Shown: piece after piece, positions 43,106 to 51,816 of the stretch
Layout: each line of letters begins with the position of its first letter
Position numbering within the stretch: position 1 is the stretch's first letter
Assembly: GCA_001898965.1 (NCBI GenBank)
Contig: MKVW01000001.1
Span: 203,810-267,809 of the forward strand
DNA: 64,000 nucleotides
Source: Rhizobiales bacterium 62-17
Lineage (GTDB): Bacteria > Pseudomonadota > Alphaproteobacteria > Rhizobiales > Beijerinckiaceae
Direction of reading: 5' to 3'
Made by a program: the position numbers and the translations under genes
The notes under the pieces: model-generated
What the model saw: only the letters and a program-made list of their open reading frames with translations
Told to the model about the DNA's origin: nothing
Databases searched by the model: none

Positions 43106-43813
43106 TTAGACGAGCTGATTGAGCCGCGCGATTTCTTCTTCGACGCGGCGAACGCTGGCGACCGTCACCTGGCGCGCGTCGATCTCGATGCCGATGGCCT
43201 TCAGCCGTGCGAAGGAGCGTGACAGCGTTTCCTGTTTCAGGCCGAGCGAAGCGGCGATGTCGCCCTTGGTATAGGGCAGGCGCATGGTGCAGGTGTCGAC
43301 ATCGGGCGGACACAGCGACAGCAGAAAGCGCAGCACGCGCTGATCGGCGGTCTGCACTTTCAGGATTTCGATTTCATCCATCAGCGCGATGACTTTGGCC
43401 TGCGCCTCGTTGATAATCGCAAAGGCGAGATCGGGAAATTCGCGCGCCGTCTGGATGAACAGGGCGCCGGGCACGCGCACCACCACCGCCGGGCCGACGG
43501 CTTCCGCCGTCGTCGAATAGCGATCGCGGGCGACGACGGCGGATTCGCCGACGCTTTCGCCACGCCCGAAAATATGGATCAGCGTTTCATCGCCATTGGC
43601 CGACAGGCGCGAGACTTTGACGAAACCATCGACCACGACGATGGCCGACTGGGCGGTGTCGCCCTGGCGGAAAATGATGTCGCCTTTGGCGTGCCGTTCG
43701 ATGCGCGCCGCTTGCGCCAGCCGCGCAAATGTTTCGGGCTGCAGGGCCGCAAACAGCGGCACCTGGCGCAAAACTTCCATTTCCTTGGGCAGTGGCGGCA
43801 GGGTGGCGGACAT
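43106..43813 (-). CDS. Crp/Fnr family transcriptional regulator
   Basis: A 235-residue regulator: cyclic-nucleotide-binding-like beta-roll (about 18-130), dimerisation helix, and a C-terminal winged helix with recognition region ASLGLKQETLSRSFARLKA. Cysteines sit only in LCPPDVDTC, with no N-terminal FNR-type cluster, so it is not an oxygen-sensing FNR. It groups better with Crp/DNR-like members, many of which respond to NO or haem. Target genes are unknown. Convergent with the thiolase gene (six-base gap). Confidence 0.86.
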   Translation of the reverse strand: MSATLPPLPKEMEVLRQVPLFAALQPETFARLAQAARIERHAKGDIIFRQGDTAQSAIVVVDGFVKVSRLSANGDETLIHIFGRGESVGESAVVARDRYSTTAEAVGPAVVVRVPGALFIQTAREFPDLAFAIINEAQAKVIALMDEIEILKVQTADQRVLRFLLSLCPPDVDTCTMRLPYTKGDIAASLGLKQETLSRSFARLKAIGIEIDARQVTVASVRRVEEEIARLNQLV

Positions 43814-43938
43814 CAGATGTGTGGAACTCTCATCAATCGTGACGAATGGATATGGTGCTGAGGCAATCCGTTGACGAGCCTTGTCGTCGCGGCCTCACAG
43901 GTCAAGCGGAAAGCAAGAAATCAGAATAATTCTAAAAT

Positions 43939-44778
43939 CTATGCTGTGCTGCCATGCTTCGCCAGCAGCCGTTGGGACGCGGCCAAGGCGAGCCGCGCCC
44001 GCTCGGCCGCCGGCAGATGCGCATTCTTGGCTGCTGGCGCCTCGATGCTGAGCGGAATCCCGGGTGGCAGCGCGTCAAGCAATGCGTCGAGCCACAGACT
44101 GCCTTCGCCGGGCAGCAGGCGGGCGGTGCGCGATTCACGGCGCAGATCCTCGACACTGCGTGGCGTCGTCGGCAAAGGCTCCGCATCGCATAAATGCACC
44201 AATGCCAGCAGATCTTTGGGCACCGAACGCAAATCGAGCGGATGGGCGCCCGAGCGCGACAGATGAAAGGCGTCGATCAACAGTTTGCCATTGGGTCGAT
44301 CGGCTTTCGTGACGAGTTCGTAAGCCTCATTGAGAGAGCGGCAGGCGCTGTAGGGATTGAATTCCACCAGGGCTTCCAGCGCGCAGGTTTCCGCCAGATC
44401 GCATAATTCAGCGAAGGTTTCGGCACGACGCTTCTTGTCGTCATCTTCCACCGGACAGACGATGTAACGGGCGCCGAGCTTATGGCTGAAGCTCAGCACG
44501 GGGCCGAGCGCTTCCAGGTCCATGCCGGCCTTGAGCGGAAAGACGCCGATTTCGAGCACGCGCATTTTCGTTTGCGCGATGAGCTGCGCCAGTTCGTCCA
44601 TGGCGTTTGCATCGCCGATGACGGCGACATCAGTCGGCAGCAAGGGTTGCAGGCGCAGACCCACCGAGGTGAAGCCGGCTTCCGCTGCCGCACGCACCTG
44701 CCCGATAGGACCGGCATCGAGGATGGTCAGGGCGGCAAGAGAAAGATTGCTGGAAAGATCGTTGTCGTTCATCGTCAT
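43939..44778 (-). CDS. Sugar phosphate isomerase/epimerase-like TIM-barrel protein
   Basis: A 279-residue protein of the AP endonuclease 2/xylose isomerase-like superfamily. Conserved metal-site features: ALVEFNPYS (Glu), LLIDAFHLSRSG (Asp and His), LVHLCDA and a late EGSLWLDALL region. Such proteins isomerise sugars or inositols, and the substrate here is open. ATG at 44778 or 44772 could start it; neither has a good ribosome-binding site, but the preceding trypsin-like gene ends two bases earlier, suggesting translational coupling. That pairing is odd, since the other gene encodes an exported protease. Confidence 0.75.
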   Translation of the reverse strand: MTMNDNDLSSNLSLAALTILDAGPIGQVRAAAEAGFTSVGLRLQPLLPTDVAVIGDANAMDELAQLIAQTKMRVLEIGVFPLKAGMDLEALGPVLSFSHKLGARYIVCPVEDDDKKRRAETFAELCDLAETCALEALVEFNPYSACRSLNEAYELVTKADRPNGKLLIDAFHLSRSGAHPLDLRSVPKDLLALVHLCDAEPLPTTPRSVEDLRRESRTARLLPGEGSLWLDALLDALPPGIPLSIEAPAAKNAHLPAAERARLALAASQRLLAKHGSTA

Positions 44779-44780
44779 GT

Positions 44781-45521
44781 TCAACGTGTCAATCGGGTCA
44801 TGGCTTGATCGATCCAGCTGCGCTGCGGACCAACCAGCGCGCCTTGGGTGAGTTCGCCGCATTGCTTGCCGCCGCTACCGCGCGACCAGACGGTGACGGC
44901 GACGACTTCGCTGCCGTCCTCCGAAAAGATCGGACCGCCGGAATCGCCCGTGCAGGCGCCGAAGCCGCCATGGCGGGGATCTTCGGCCCACAGCAGGATG
45001 GAGGAGAGCGGCGCGCGCGCGGCGATGGTGCCACTGCGCAAGGTGCCGGCCGAACGCGCGTCGCCTTCGCGCGTCAGGCCAAAGCCGGCGATGCGGAACG
45101 TATCACCCGTCGAGACCGACTGCCTTGACGACAGGCGTGCCGGCGACAGGGAAGCGGGCAGGGGCTTCGACAGGCGCACCAAGGCCAGGTCGATGGAACG
45201 CTGCCGTGTCTTGATCGCATCGGCGCGGAATTCGGGATGGATCACCGACCCGTTGATGGGAATGACGGTCGGTGCGCCACCTTCGTTGAGGTAGACGGCG
45301 AGATCGCTGGCGCCATGGGCGCAATGACCAGCCGTGAGCACGATCTCACGGGTCAGCACTACGCCAGTGCAGAAGCCGGAGGCCTTGCCGGAGCGTTTGA
45401 GCAGCATCACCGTATGCGCGGCCAGCCCGCCGCCGTCCTGCGAGGGGCCGACGAGGGCCCGGCCCGTTGAAGGGATCGACAGAAGGCACAGAGAGGCGAG
45501 CAGCAGACGGACGGATTTCAT
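44781..45521 (-). CDS. Exported trypsin-like serine protease
   Basis: A 246-residue S1 peptidase with a signal peptide (about residues 1-22). The catalytic triad is complete: His66 in TAGHCAHG, Asp111 in SIDLALVRL, Ser194 in GDSGGP. Cysteines near His66 and Ser194 fit chymotrypsin-fold disulfides. There is no PDZ domain, so it is not a DegP-type enzyme. ATG 45521 has AAGGAG further upstream. The 224-bp upstream region, shared with the FeuN-like gene, holds four GANTC sites. The next gene, a TIM-barrel protein, starts two bases after it. Confidence 0.88.
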   Translation of the reverse strand: MKSVRLLLASLCLLSIPSTGRALVGPSQDGGGLAAHTVMLLKRSGKASGFCTGVVLTREIVLTAGHCAHGASDLAVYLNEGGAPTVIPINGSVIHPEFRADAIKTRQRSIDLALVRLSKPLPASLSPARLSSRQSVSTGDTFRIAGFGLTREGDARSAGTLRSGTIAARAPLSSILLWAEDPRHGGFGACTGDSGGPIFSEDGSEVVAVTVWSRGSGGKQCGELTQGALVGPQRSWIDQAMTRLTR

Positions 45522-45528
45522 CAACGAA

Positions 45529-45614
45529 GACTCCTTGAGGCTGTGTAGCCCGATGGCGCGCGACCGCCAAATATTGATTCGAGGGCGAAGATTCGGTCGG
45601 TCGCCGCTCGATTC
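45529..45614. promoter_or_regulatory. Cluster of four GANTC (CcrM) sites in a divergent promoter region
   Basis: GANTC sites at 45529-45533 (GACTC), 45576-45580, 45590-45594 and 45610-45614 (all GATTC), within 86 bases. GANTC is the target of the alphaproteobacterial methyltransferase CcrM and, when methylated, guides GcrA. By chance about one such site per 300 bases is expected in DNA of this composition. The region separates the trypsin-like protease from the FeuN-like gene. Confidence 0.6.
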
Positions 45615-45745
45615 CCCATCTTCGGCCGGTGTGTGTTCGAAATTTGCCCCAGGCGGTTGCCGGATGCCGAGGCTAACACCTTGAATTTCTTGTGATGGTA
45701 CGGGAGTTCATCTAGGGTTCAGAGGAATTGAGGCAGGATCGGGCA

Positions 45746-46054
45746 ATGCAACTCCTGCTCGTACTGGCAATGATGGGTCATATTTCCGCGCCGCCCGCCC
45801 TGGGTGCCGAGCGGACCGCGCACACCTGTCTGTCGCCTTCCGAGACGCGCGCCGCCGTGCAAGAGCGCAAGCTCGCCGATCCTTTTGCCATGCTCCGCAA
45901 TGCCGCCCGCACCGCCGGTGGTGAACCGTTGCGCTCGCGCCTTTGTCGATGGGACGACAAATACGTATATGAGATGGCGCTGCTGCGTCGTGATGGGAAG
46001 GTCGTCCGCATCTATCTCGATGCCGTGGACGGCAAGCCGATTTCGCAGCCGTAG
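45746..46054 (+). CDS. feuN: Small periplasmic PepSY-like protein, FeuN-like
   Basis: A 102-residue protein with a signal peptide (to about ALGAERTA, residue 23) and a short PepSY-like beta domain ending YEMALLRRDGKVVRIYLDAVDGKPI (quoted in part). Two cysteines (HTCLSPSE and RLCRWDD) could form a disulfide. It precedes a response regulator and kinase resembling FeuP/FeuQ; in Sinorhizobium FeuN is a small periplasmic inhibitor of the FeuQ kinase encoded at the same place. Assignment rests on position, size and fold type. ATG 45746 is preceded by AGGATCGGGC. Confidence 0.68.
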   Translation: MQLLLVLAMMGHISAPPALGAERTAHTCLSPSETRAAVQERKLADPFAMLRNAARTAGGEPLRSRLCRWDDKYVYEMALLRRDGKVVRIYLDAVDGKPISQP

Positions 46055-46117
46055 GGAATTGCAGCCTTGGGGAATTACGGGCTCGGGGAATTACGAGCCT
46101 GGGTAATTGAAGGAGCG
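46054..46117. repeat. Four tandem 16-bp repeats between the FeuN-like and FeuP-like genes
   Basis: Four contiguous 16-bp units: GGGAATTGCAGCCTTG, GGGAATTACGGGCTCG, GGGAATTACGAGCCTG and GGTAATTGAAGGAGCG. The array starts at the last base of the feuN-like stop codon and its fourth unit contains the AAGGAG ribosome-binding site of the response regulator. The repeat may therefore act on translation or transcription of the kinase genes. Confidence 0.88.
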
Positions 46118-46123
46118 GGTCTG

Positions 46124-46819
46124 TTGCGACTGCTGGTTATTGAGGATGACAAGGATCTGAATCGTCAGCTTGTCGCCGCCCTGGAACAGGCGGGCTATGC
46201 GGTCGATACGGCTTTTGACGGCGAGGAGGGGCACTTCCTTGGCGAGACCGAGCCTTACGACGCGATCATTCTCGACATCGGCCTGCCCAAGAAGGACGGC
46301 ATCACCGTTCTGGAGGAATGGCGTTCCTCCGGTCGCAAAACGCCGGTGCTGATGCTGACCGCGCGCGATCGCTGGAGCGACAAAGTCGAAGGCTTTGATG
46401 CAGGTGCCGATGACTATGTCGCCAAGCCTTTCCATATGGAGGAAGTGTTGGCGCGCTTGCGCGCTTTGGTGCGGCGCGCCGCCGGTCATGCGACGAGCGA
46501 ATTGGTGTGCGGCCCGGTGCGGCTCGATACCAAGGCGGGGCGTGTGGTCGTCGATGGCAATCCGATCCGGCTCACCTCGCACGAATATCGTCTGCTCGCT
46601 TACCTGATGCACCATGCCGGCCGCATCGTCTCGCGCACCGAACTGGTCGAACATCTTTACGACCAGGATTTCGATCGTGACTCGAATACGATCGAAGTGT
46701 TCGTCGGCCGCCTGCGCAAGAAGCTCGGCGTCGAAGTGCTGCAGACCATCCGTGGCTTGGGTTATCTGATCGCGCCGCCGGGCGAGCCGCCGGCTTCGCC
46801 GGCCAAATCGAGCAGATAA
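46124..46819 (+). CDS. feuP: Response regulator, OmpR/PhoP family, FeuP-like
   Basis: A 231-residue regulator: receiver domain with acidic pocket VIEDDKD, phosphoacceptor Asp51 in ILDIGLP, and Lys101 in VAKPF; then an OmpR-type winged helix (about 128-222) with LTSHEYRLLAYLM and RGLGYL. The sequence EEGHFLGETEPYDA is characteristic of the FeuP/PhoP group. TTG 46124 is the start: AAGGAG lies eight bases upstream and no better codon exists. Five bases separate it from the kinase gene. FeuP controls cyclic glucan export in Sinorhizobium; targets here are not visible. Confidence 0.85.
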   Translation: MRLLVIEDDKDLNRQLVAALEQAGYAVDTAFDGEEGHFLGETEPYDAIILDIGLPKKDGITVLEEWRSSGRKTPVLMLTARDRWSDKVEGFDAGADDYVAKPFHMEEVLARLRALVRRAAGHATSELVCGPVRLDTKAGRVVVDGNPIRLTSHEYRLLAYLMHHAGRIVSRTELVEHLYDQDFDRDSNTIEVFVGRLRKKLGVEVLQTIRGLGYLIAPPGEPPASPAKSSR

Positions 46820-46824
46820 GCACA

Positions 46825-48189
46825 ATGGTCCTGCCGCGCCGCGATGCGCTGTCGATCCCGACACGTCTTTTCCTGTCCGCGGCGTTTTGGAGTGTGCTGC
46901 TGCTGCTCATCGCCGGCGCAGGCCTCGTCACCGCCTTCCGGCAGACGACGGAACAGGCTTTCGACGATCGCCTGTCTGTTTATCTGAAAGCCTTGGTCGC
47001 CGATGTGGCGCTGAGCGGTGATGAAGCGCCGACCAGCCCCGGCCAACTCGGCGAACCTTTGTTCGAACTCACCCGTTCCGGCTGGTACTGGCAGGTGACG
47101 CGCATGGACGGCGCGACACCGCAGACACGCGCCTCTCGCTCGCTCTTTGCTTCGCGCCTGCCGCGTCTCGCCGACATTGGTGTGCGCGCCGACCAGACCG
47201 GCCTGCGCAAGGGCTATATCGAAGGGCCTGACGGTCGCAATCTGCGAATGATCGAACGCGTCATCGATGTCGGCGATGATGGCACCTATCTCGTGCAGGT
47301 TGCGGCCACCAACGAAGATGTCGAACTCGAAATCCGCAAGTTCACGCTGGCCCTGGCGCTGGCCTTTGGCATTCTCGCTCTGGCGCTCGTCGGCACCACC
47401 GCCTTGCAGGTGCGCTTTGGCCTGCGGCCTCTGCGCCTGTTGCGCGGCGAAGTGGCTGCTATCAGGCGCGGCGAGGGCGAGAAGATCGCCGGTTCTTATC
47501 CGCAGGACCTTGCGCCGCTGGCTGGGGAACTCAATCTGCTTATCGCCTCCAACCGCGAAGTGGTGGAGCGTGCCCGCACACAGGTCGGCAACCTCGCCCA
47601 TGCGTTGAAGACGCCCTTGAGCGTCATCTCCAATGAAGCGACCGCCGATGCTTCATCGCTCGGCGGCAAGGTGCGCGAGCAGGTCGAGGTGATGCGCGAT
47701 CAGGTGACTTACTATCTCGACCGCGCGCGGCTCGCCGCCCGTTCCAGTGTCATTGGTGCCATCACCGAGGTGGAACCGTCGCTCGATGCGTTGATGCGCA
47801 CCTTCGAGAAACTGCACAGCCGGGTGGATTTCGACTTCGACGGTGCGCCTGGCCTGCGATTTCGCGGCGAGCGGCAGGATTTCGAGGATATGGCCGGCAA
47901 TCTCATCGACAATGCCGGCAAATGGGCCTCGAGCCAGGTCGCCGTGCGCGCTTTCCGGCGTCCTGACGAATTCATCGAAATCAGCGTCGAGGACGATGGC
48001 CCCGGCCTGCCACCGGAGCGGCGGGAGGAGGCGATGACCCGCGGCCGGCGCCTGGACGAAACCAAGCCTGGTTCGGGCCTGGGCCTCTCCATCGTTGCCG
48101 ATCTGGCAAGGGTCTATGGCGGCACTTTGCGCCTGGAGGAGGCCACCATGGGCGGTTTGCGGGCGGTTTTGCGACTGCCGGCGGGCTGA
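46825..48189 (+). CDS. feuQ: Sensor histidine kinase, FeuQ/PhoQ-like
   Basis: A 454-residue kinase: TM helix 1 (about 16-38), periplasmic domain of about 130 residues, TM helix 2 (about 174-196), a linker, then the HisKA-type region with His259 in NLAHALKTPL and HATPase with NLIDNAGKW, EDDGPGL and GSGLGLSIV. The NLAHALKTP box is the PhoQ-type variant. Partner of the upstream response regulator; the small periplasmic FeuN-like protein probably touches its sensor domain. Confidence 0.85.
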   Translation: MVLPRRDALSIPTRLFLSAAFWSVLLLLIAGAGLVTAFRQTTEQAFDDRLSVYLKALVADVALSGDEAPTSPGQLGEPLFELTRSGWYWQVTRMDGATPQTRASRSLFASRLPRLADIGVRADQTGLRKGYIEGPDGRNLRMIERVIDVGDDGTYLVQVAATNEDVELEIRKFTLALALAFGILALALVGTTALQVRFGLRPLRLLRGEVAAIRRGEGEKIAGSYPQDLAPLAGELNLLIASNREVVERARTQVGNLAHALKTPLSVISNEATADASSLGGKVREQVEVMRDQVTYYLDRARLAARSSVIGAITEVEPSLDALMRTFEKLHSRVDFDFDGAPGLRFRGERQDFEDMAGNLIDNAGKWASSQVAVRAFRRPDEFIEISVEDDGPGLPPERREEAMTRGRRLDETKPGSGLGLSIVADLARVYGGTLRLEEATMGGLRAVLRLPAG

Positions 48190-48264
48190 AATCGCCCTAT
48201 CTTGATGAGGATGTGACCTTGTGGCGGCTTTCAATCGCCATCAAGCCATGACAGAAACCGCGCC

Positions 48265-49380
48265 ATGATCTGGGTCGTTTTCGCTGTTCTGACCGGGCTT
48301 GCCGCGATCGGCGTTCTGTGGCCGTTGTCGCGCGCGCGCGGCGCGCCTTTGGACGGCGACACGGCTTTCTATCGCAGCGAACTAACGGGCATCGACACCG
48401 ACCTCCAGCGTGGGCTTGTCAGTGAGTCCGACGCCAAGGCGATGCGCGCCGAGGCCGCCCGCCGCCTGATGCGCACCGAAGGGGCGCGCGAGGAGAGCGG
48501 GGCCACGTCCGGCACCACATGGCGCCGGCGCATCGCGGCGCTCGCCAGCATCGTGATGATAGGCGGTGTGTCGCTGGGGCTCTATGCGCGCATCGGCAAT
48601 CCCGACGTTCCCGACCTGCCGCTTGAAGCGCGCCGTCAGGCACCACCGGAAACGCCTGACCTGATGATGGCGATCTCCCGCATCGAAGCGCATCTGGCGA
48701 AGAATCCTGACGACGGTCGCGGCTATGAAGTGATCGCGCCGGTTTATCTGCGTCTCGGTCGCTACGATGATGCCGCCAAGGCCTGGGCCAATGTCGTACG
48801 CCTCCTTGGGGCGAGCCCCGTGCGCGAGACCTCGCTGGGCGAGGCCTTGGTCTTTGCCGCCAACGGCCATGTCACGCCGGAAGCCCTCGCGGCCTTTCAA
48901 CGGGCGCTGGCCCTGGCGCCGCAGTTTCAGCAGGCGCGTTTCTATATCGGCCTCGCCGCGGCGCAGGCGGGCGACAAGACGCGCGCTCGCGATATCTGGA
49001 CGAAGCTCGTTGCCGAGGCGCCGGTCGATGCTGAATGGGCAGGTGTCGTGCGCGAGCGTATTCGTGAACTCGGCCTTCCGGAGGCGGAAGCCTCAACCGA
49101 TGCGCGTCCTTCGAGCGAAGCGGGGCAGGCGATTGCCGCTCTGCCGGATGCCGATCGCGACACGGCCATTCGCGGTATGGTCGCCAATCTTGCCGCGCGG
49201 CTGGCCCAGGATGGACGTGACGCTAACGGCTGGGCGATGTTGATCCGGGCCTATATGGTTTTGAAACAGCCCGACGATGCCCGCGCGGCGCTGGCGCAGG
49301 CGCGCAAGGCCTTGGCTGATGACAACGAGGCGCGGGCCCGCGTCGAGGCCATGGCCAGCGAGTTGGGATTGGGAGGCTGA
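48265..49380 (+). CDS. ccmI: Cytochrome c biogenesis protein CcmI (CycH)
   Basis: A 371-residue apocytochrome chaperone. It has an N-terminal transmembrane helix, a short cytoplasmic loop with the conserved [16 protein letters not shown] region, a second helix (about 91-108), and a periplasmic TPR domain. Binds the C-terminus of apocytochrome c and delivers it to CcmF/H. First gene of a ccmI-E-F-H cluster (cycHJKL in rhizobia). Its stop overlaps the ccmE start (TGATG). ccmABCDG are not in the window. Confidence 0.93.
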   Translation: MIWVVFAVLTGLAAIGVLWPLSRARGAPLDGDTAFYRSELTGIDTDLQRGLVSESDAKAMRAEAARRLMRTEGAREESGATSGTTWRRRIAALASIVMIGGVSLGLYARIGNPDVPDLPLEARRQAPPETPDLMMAISRIEAHLAKNPDDGRGYEVIAPVYLRLGRYDDAAKAWANVVRLLGASPVRETSLGEALVFAANGHVTPEALAAFQRALALAPQFQQARFYIGLAAAQAGDKTRARDIWTKLVAEAPVDAEWAGVVRERIRELGLPEAEASTDARPSSEAGQAIAALPDADRDTAIRGMVANLAARLAQDGRDANGWAMLIRAYMVLKQPDDARAALAQARKALADDNEARARVEAMASELGLGG

Positions 49381-49829
49381 TGATGACCCGCAAGCAACGC
49401 CGGCTGATCTTGATCGGCAGTGCGCTCGGCGTCCTCTTCGTCGCCGCTGGCCTCACCATGTTCGCGCTGCGCGACAATATCGTCTTCTTCTATTCGCCGG
49501 CCGAGATCGCCTCCAAGGCGCCGGCGCCCGGCACGCGCATGCGTCTTGGCGGCCTGATCAAGCAAGGCTCGATCGTGCGTGGCGAAAACCGCTCGGTCAC
49601 TTTTGTGGTCGCCGATGCCGAACGCGAGATCAGCGTGTCGTACACGGGCCTGCTGCCGGACCTGTTCCGCGAAGGGCAGGGCGTCGTCGCCGAGGGCGTG
49701 CTGGTCAGCCCGACGAGTTTCCGCGCCGATTCCGTGCTCGCCAAGCACGATGAGAATTACATGCCGCGCGAAGTGGCCGATGCGCTGAAAAAGCAGGGCC
49801 ACTGGCAGCCGAACGAACCGAAGAAATGA
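49380..49829 (+). CDS. ccmE: Haem chaperone CcmE (CycJ)
   Basis: A 149-residue periplasmic haem chaperone with one N-terminal transmembrane helix and an OB-fold domain. The covalent haem-binding His123 is in [10 protein letters not shown], with the conserved Tyr127. Carries haem from CcmC to CcmF. ATG at 49380 overlaps the ccmI stop; 49383 is an alternative start. Confidence 0.95.
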   Translation: MMTRKQRRLILIGSALGVLFVAAGLTMFALRDNIVFFYSPAEIASKAPAPGTRMRLGGLIKQGSIVRGENRSVTFVVADAEREISVSYTGLLPDLFREGQGVVAEGVLVSPTSFRADSVLAKHDENYMPREVADALKKQGHWQPNEPKK

Positions 49830-49839
49830 GCGCGCCGCG

Positions 49840-51813
49840 ATGATCGTCGAAACCGGACACTACGCTCTCGTTCTAGCCCTTGCCTTGGCGCTCGTGCAGG
49901 CGACCTTGCCGCTCTGGGGCAGCCGCAAGAATGACCCGGCTTTGATGGCCATGGCGCCGTCGGCGGCGATCATTCAATTCATTCTCGTTGCCATCGCCTT
50001 CGGCGCGCTGACTTGGGCCTATCTGACGTCGGATTTCTCGCTCGCCAATGTGGTGCAGAATTCCCATTCGCAAAAGCCGCTGATCTACAAACTCTCCGGC
50101 GTGTGGGGCAATCACGAAGGCTCGATGCTGCTGTGGGTACTGATCCTCGCCTTCTTCGGCGCACTGGTGGCCGTGGGCGGGCGGCGCACGCCGCAGAATT
50201 TGCTGGCCACCACTTTGGCCGTTCAGGGCTGGATCAGCGGCGCCTTCCTGCTGTTCATCCTGCTGACGTCCAATCCCTTCGCGCGCATGCTGCCGCCGCC
50301 GGCCGAAGGCAACGACCTCAATCCGATCCTGCAGGATCCTGGCCTCGCCATTCACCCGCCGCTGCTCTATCTCGGCTATGTCGGCTTCTCGATCACTTTC
50401 TCTTTCGCCGCCGCCGCGCTAATCAATGGCCGCATCGATGCGCAATGGGCGCGCTATGTGCGGCCATGGACGTTGATCGCCTGGATATTCCTGACGCTCG
50501 GCATCGCCATGGGCTCTTACTGGGCCTATTACACTTTGGGCTGGGGTGGCTTCTGGTTCTGGGACCCGGTTGAAAACGCTTCGCTCATGCCCTGGCTTGC
50601 TGGCACGGCATTGCTGCATTCAGCGACCGTGATGGAAAAGCGCGATGCGCTGAAGATATGGACGATCTTCCTCGCCATCCTTGCTTTCTCGCTGTCTCTG
50701 CTCGGCACCTTCCTCGTGCGTTCCGGTGTGCTGACGTCGGTGCATGCCTTCGCTACTGATCCGCAACGCGGCGTCTTCATCCTCGCCATTCTCGTCTTCT
50801 TCATCGGCGGCTCGCTGGCCTTGTTCGCCCTGCGCGGCCCCTTGCTCAAGGCCGGCGGTATTTTCGCGCCCGTGTCGCGCGAAGGTGCACTGGTTCTCAA
50901 TAATCTGTTGCTGACGACGAGCTGCGCCACGGTCTTCGTTGGCACGCTTTATCCGCTGGCACTCGAAGCGCTCACCGGTGACAAGATTTCCGTCGGCCCG
51001 CCCTTCTTCAACTATACGTTCGTGCCACTGTTCGTGCCGATTTTCCTCGCCATGCCCCTCGGCCAGGTTCTGGCCTGGAAGCGCGGCGATCTGCTGGGCG
51101 CCGCGCAACGCCTCGTCGTCGCTTTGATCGTCGCCATCTGCGGTGGCCTGATCCTGGCGGCGATGCAAGGCGAACCGGTGATCTCCGCCGTCTTCGCGGG
51201 GCTCAGCCTGTTCGTCATCGTTGGCGCTTTCGTCGAAATCTGGGGACGCATCTCCGGTGGCGGCCTGTCGCCCTCGGTCATGTTCGCGCGCGCCACGGGT
51301 CTGCCGTGGTCGGCCTGGGGCACGGCCATCGCTCACGCCGGTGTCGGCGTGTCGCTGCTGGGGCTCGCCGCGACGGGATGGGGCGTCGAGAAGATTCTCG
51401 CCATGCGCCCTGGCGATCATGTCGCGGTCGGTCCTTATGAAGTGACTCTCGATAAGGTCGAGCCGCGCCCTGGTCCCAACTATGATGAAACCGTCGCCCA
51501 TATGACGATCCGCAGCGGCGGCAATGCGATCAGCACCATCGAACCGTCGCGCAAATTCTATCGCGCCCGGCAGATGACCACGACCGATGCCGGCCTGCGC
51601 ACCTTCTCGCTTGGCCAGATCTATGCGGTGGTCACCGAACAGAACAGCAATGGCGAGATCGACGTGCGTCTCTACTGGAAGCCCTATGTGGCGCTGATCT
51701 GGATCGGCGCTATCATCATGGCTCTGGGCGGCGCCATCTCGCTTGCCGATCGTCGCTTGCGTGTCGGCGTGGCGCGTCGCGCCCGCCAGGCGGCAATGCA
51801 GCCGGCGGAATAG
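49840..51813 (+). CDS. ccmF: Cytochrome c haem lyase subunit CcmF (CycK)
   Basis: A 657-residue inner-membrane protein with about 15 transmembrane helices. The tryptophan-rich haem-handling motif GWGGFWFWDPVENAS and the histidines in the adjoining helices (GNHEGS; HPPLLY) are present. Ligates haem from CcmE to the apocytochrome together with CcmI and CcmH. It lies ten bases downstream of ccmE. Confidence 0.96.
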   Translation: MIVETGHYALVLALALALVQATLPLWGSRKNDPALMAMAPSAAIIQFILVAIAFGALTWAYLTSDFSLANVVQNSHSQKPLIYKLSGVWGNHEGSMLLWVLILAFFGALVAVGGRRTPQNLLATTLAVQGWISGAFLLFILLTSNPFARMLPPPAEGNDLNPILQDPGLAIHPPLLYLGYVGFSITFSFAAAALINGRIDAQWARYVRPWTLIAWIFLTLGIAMGSYWAYYTLGWGGFWFWDPVENASLMPWLAGTALLHSATVMEKRDALKIWTIFLAILAFSLSLLGTFLVRSGVLTSVHAFATDPQRGVFILAILVFFIGGSLALFALRGPLLKAGGIFAPVSREGALVLNNLLLTTSCATVFVGTLYPLALEALTGDKISVGPPFFNYTFVPLFVPIFLAMPLGQVLAWKRGDLLGAAQRLVVALIVAICGGLILAAMQGEPVISAVFAGLSLFVIVGAFVEIWGRISGGGLSPSVMFARATGLPWSAWGTAIAHAGVGVSLLGLAATGWGVEKILAMRPGDHVAVGPYEVTLDKVEPRPGPNYDETVAHMTIRSGGNAISTIEPSRKFYRARQMTTTDAGLRTFSLGQIYAVVTEQNSNGEIDVRLYWKPYVALIWIGAIIMALGGAISLADRRLRVGVARRARQAAMQPAE

Positions 51814-51816
51814 AGC

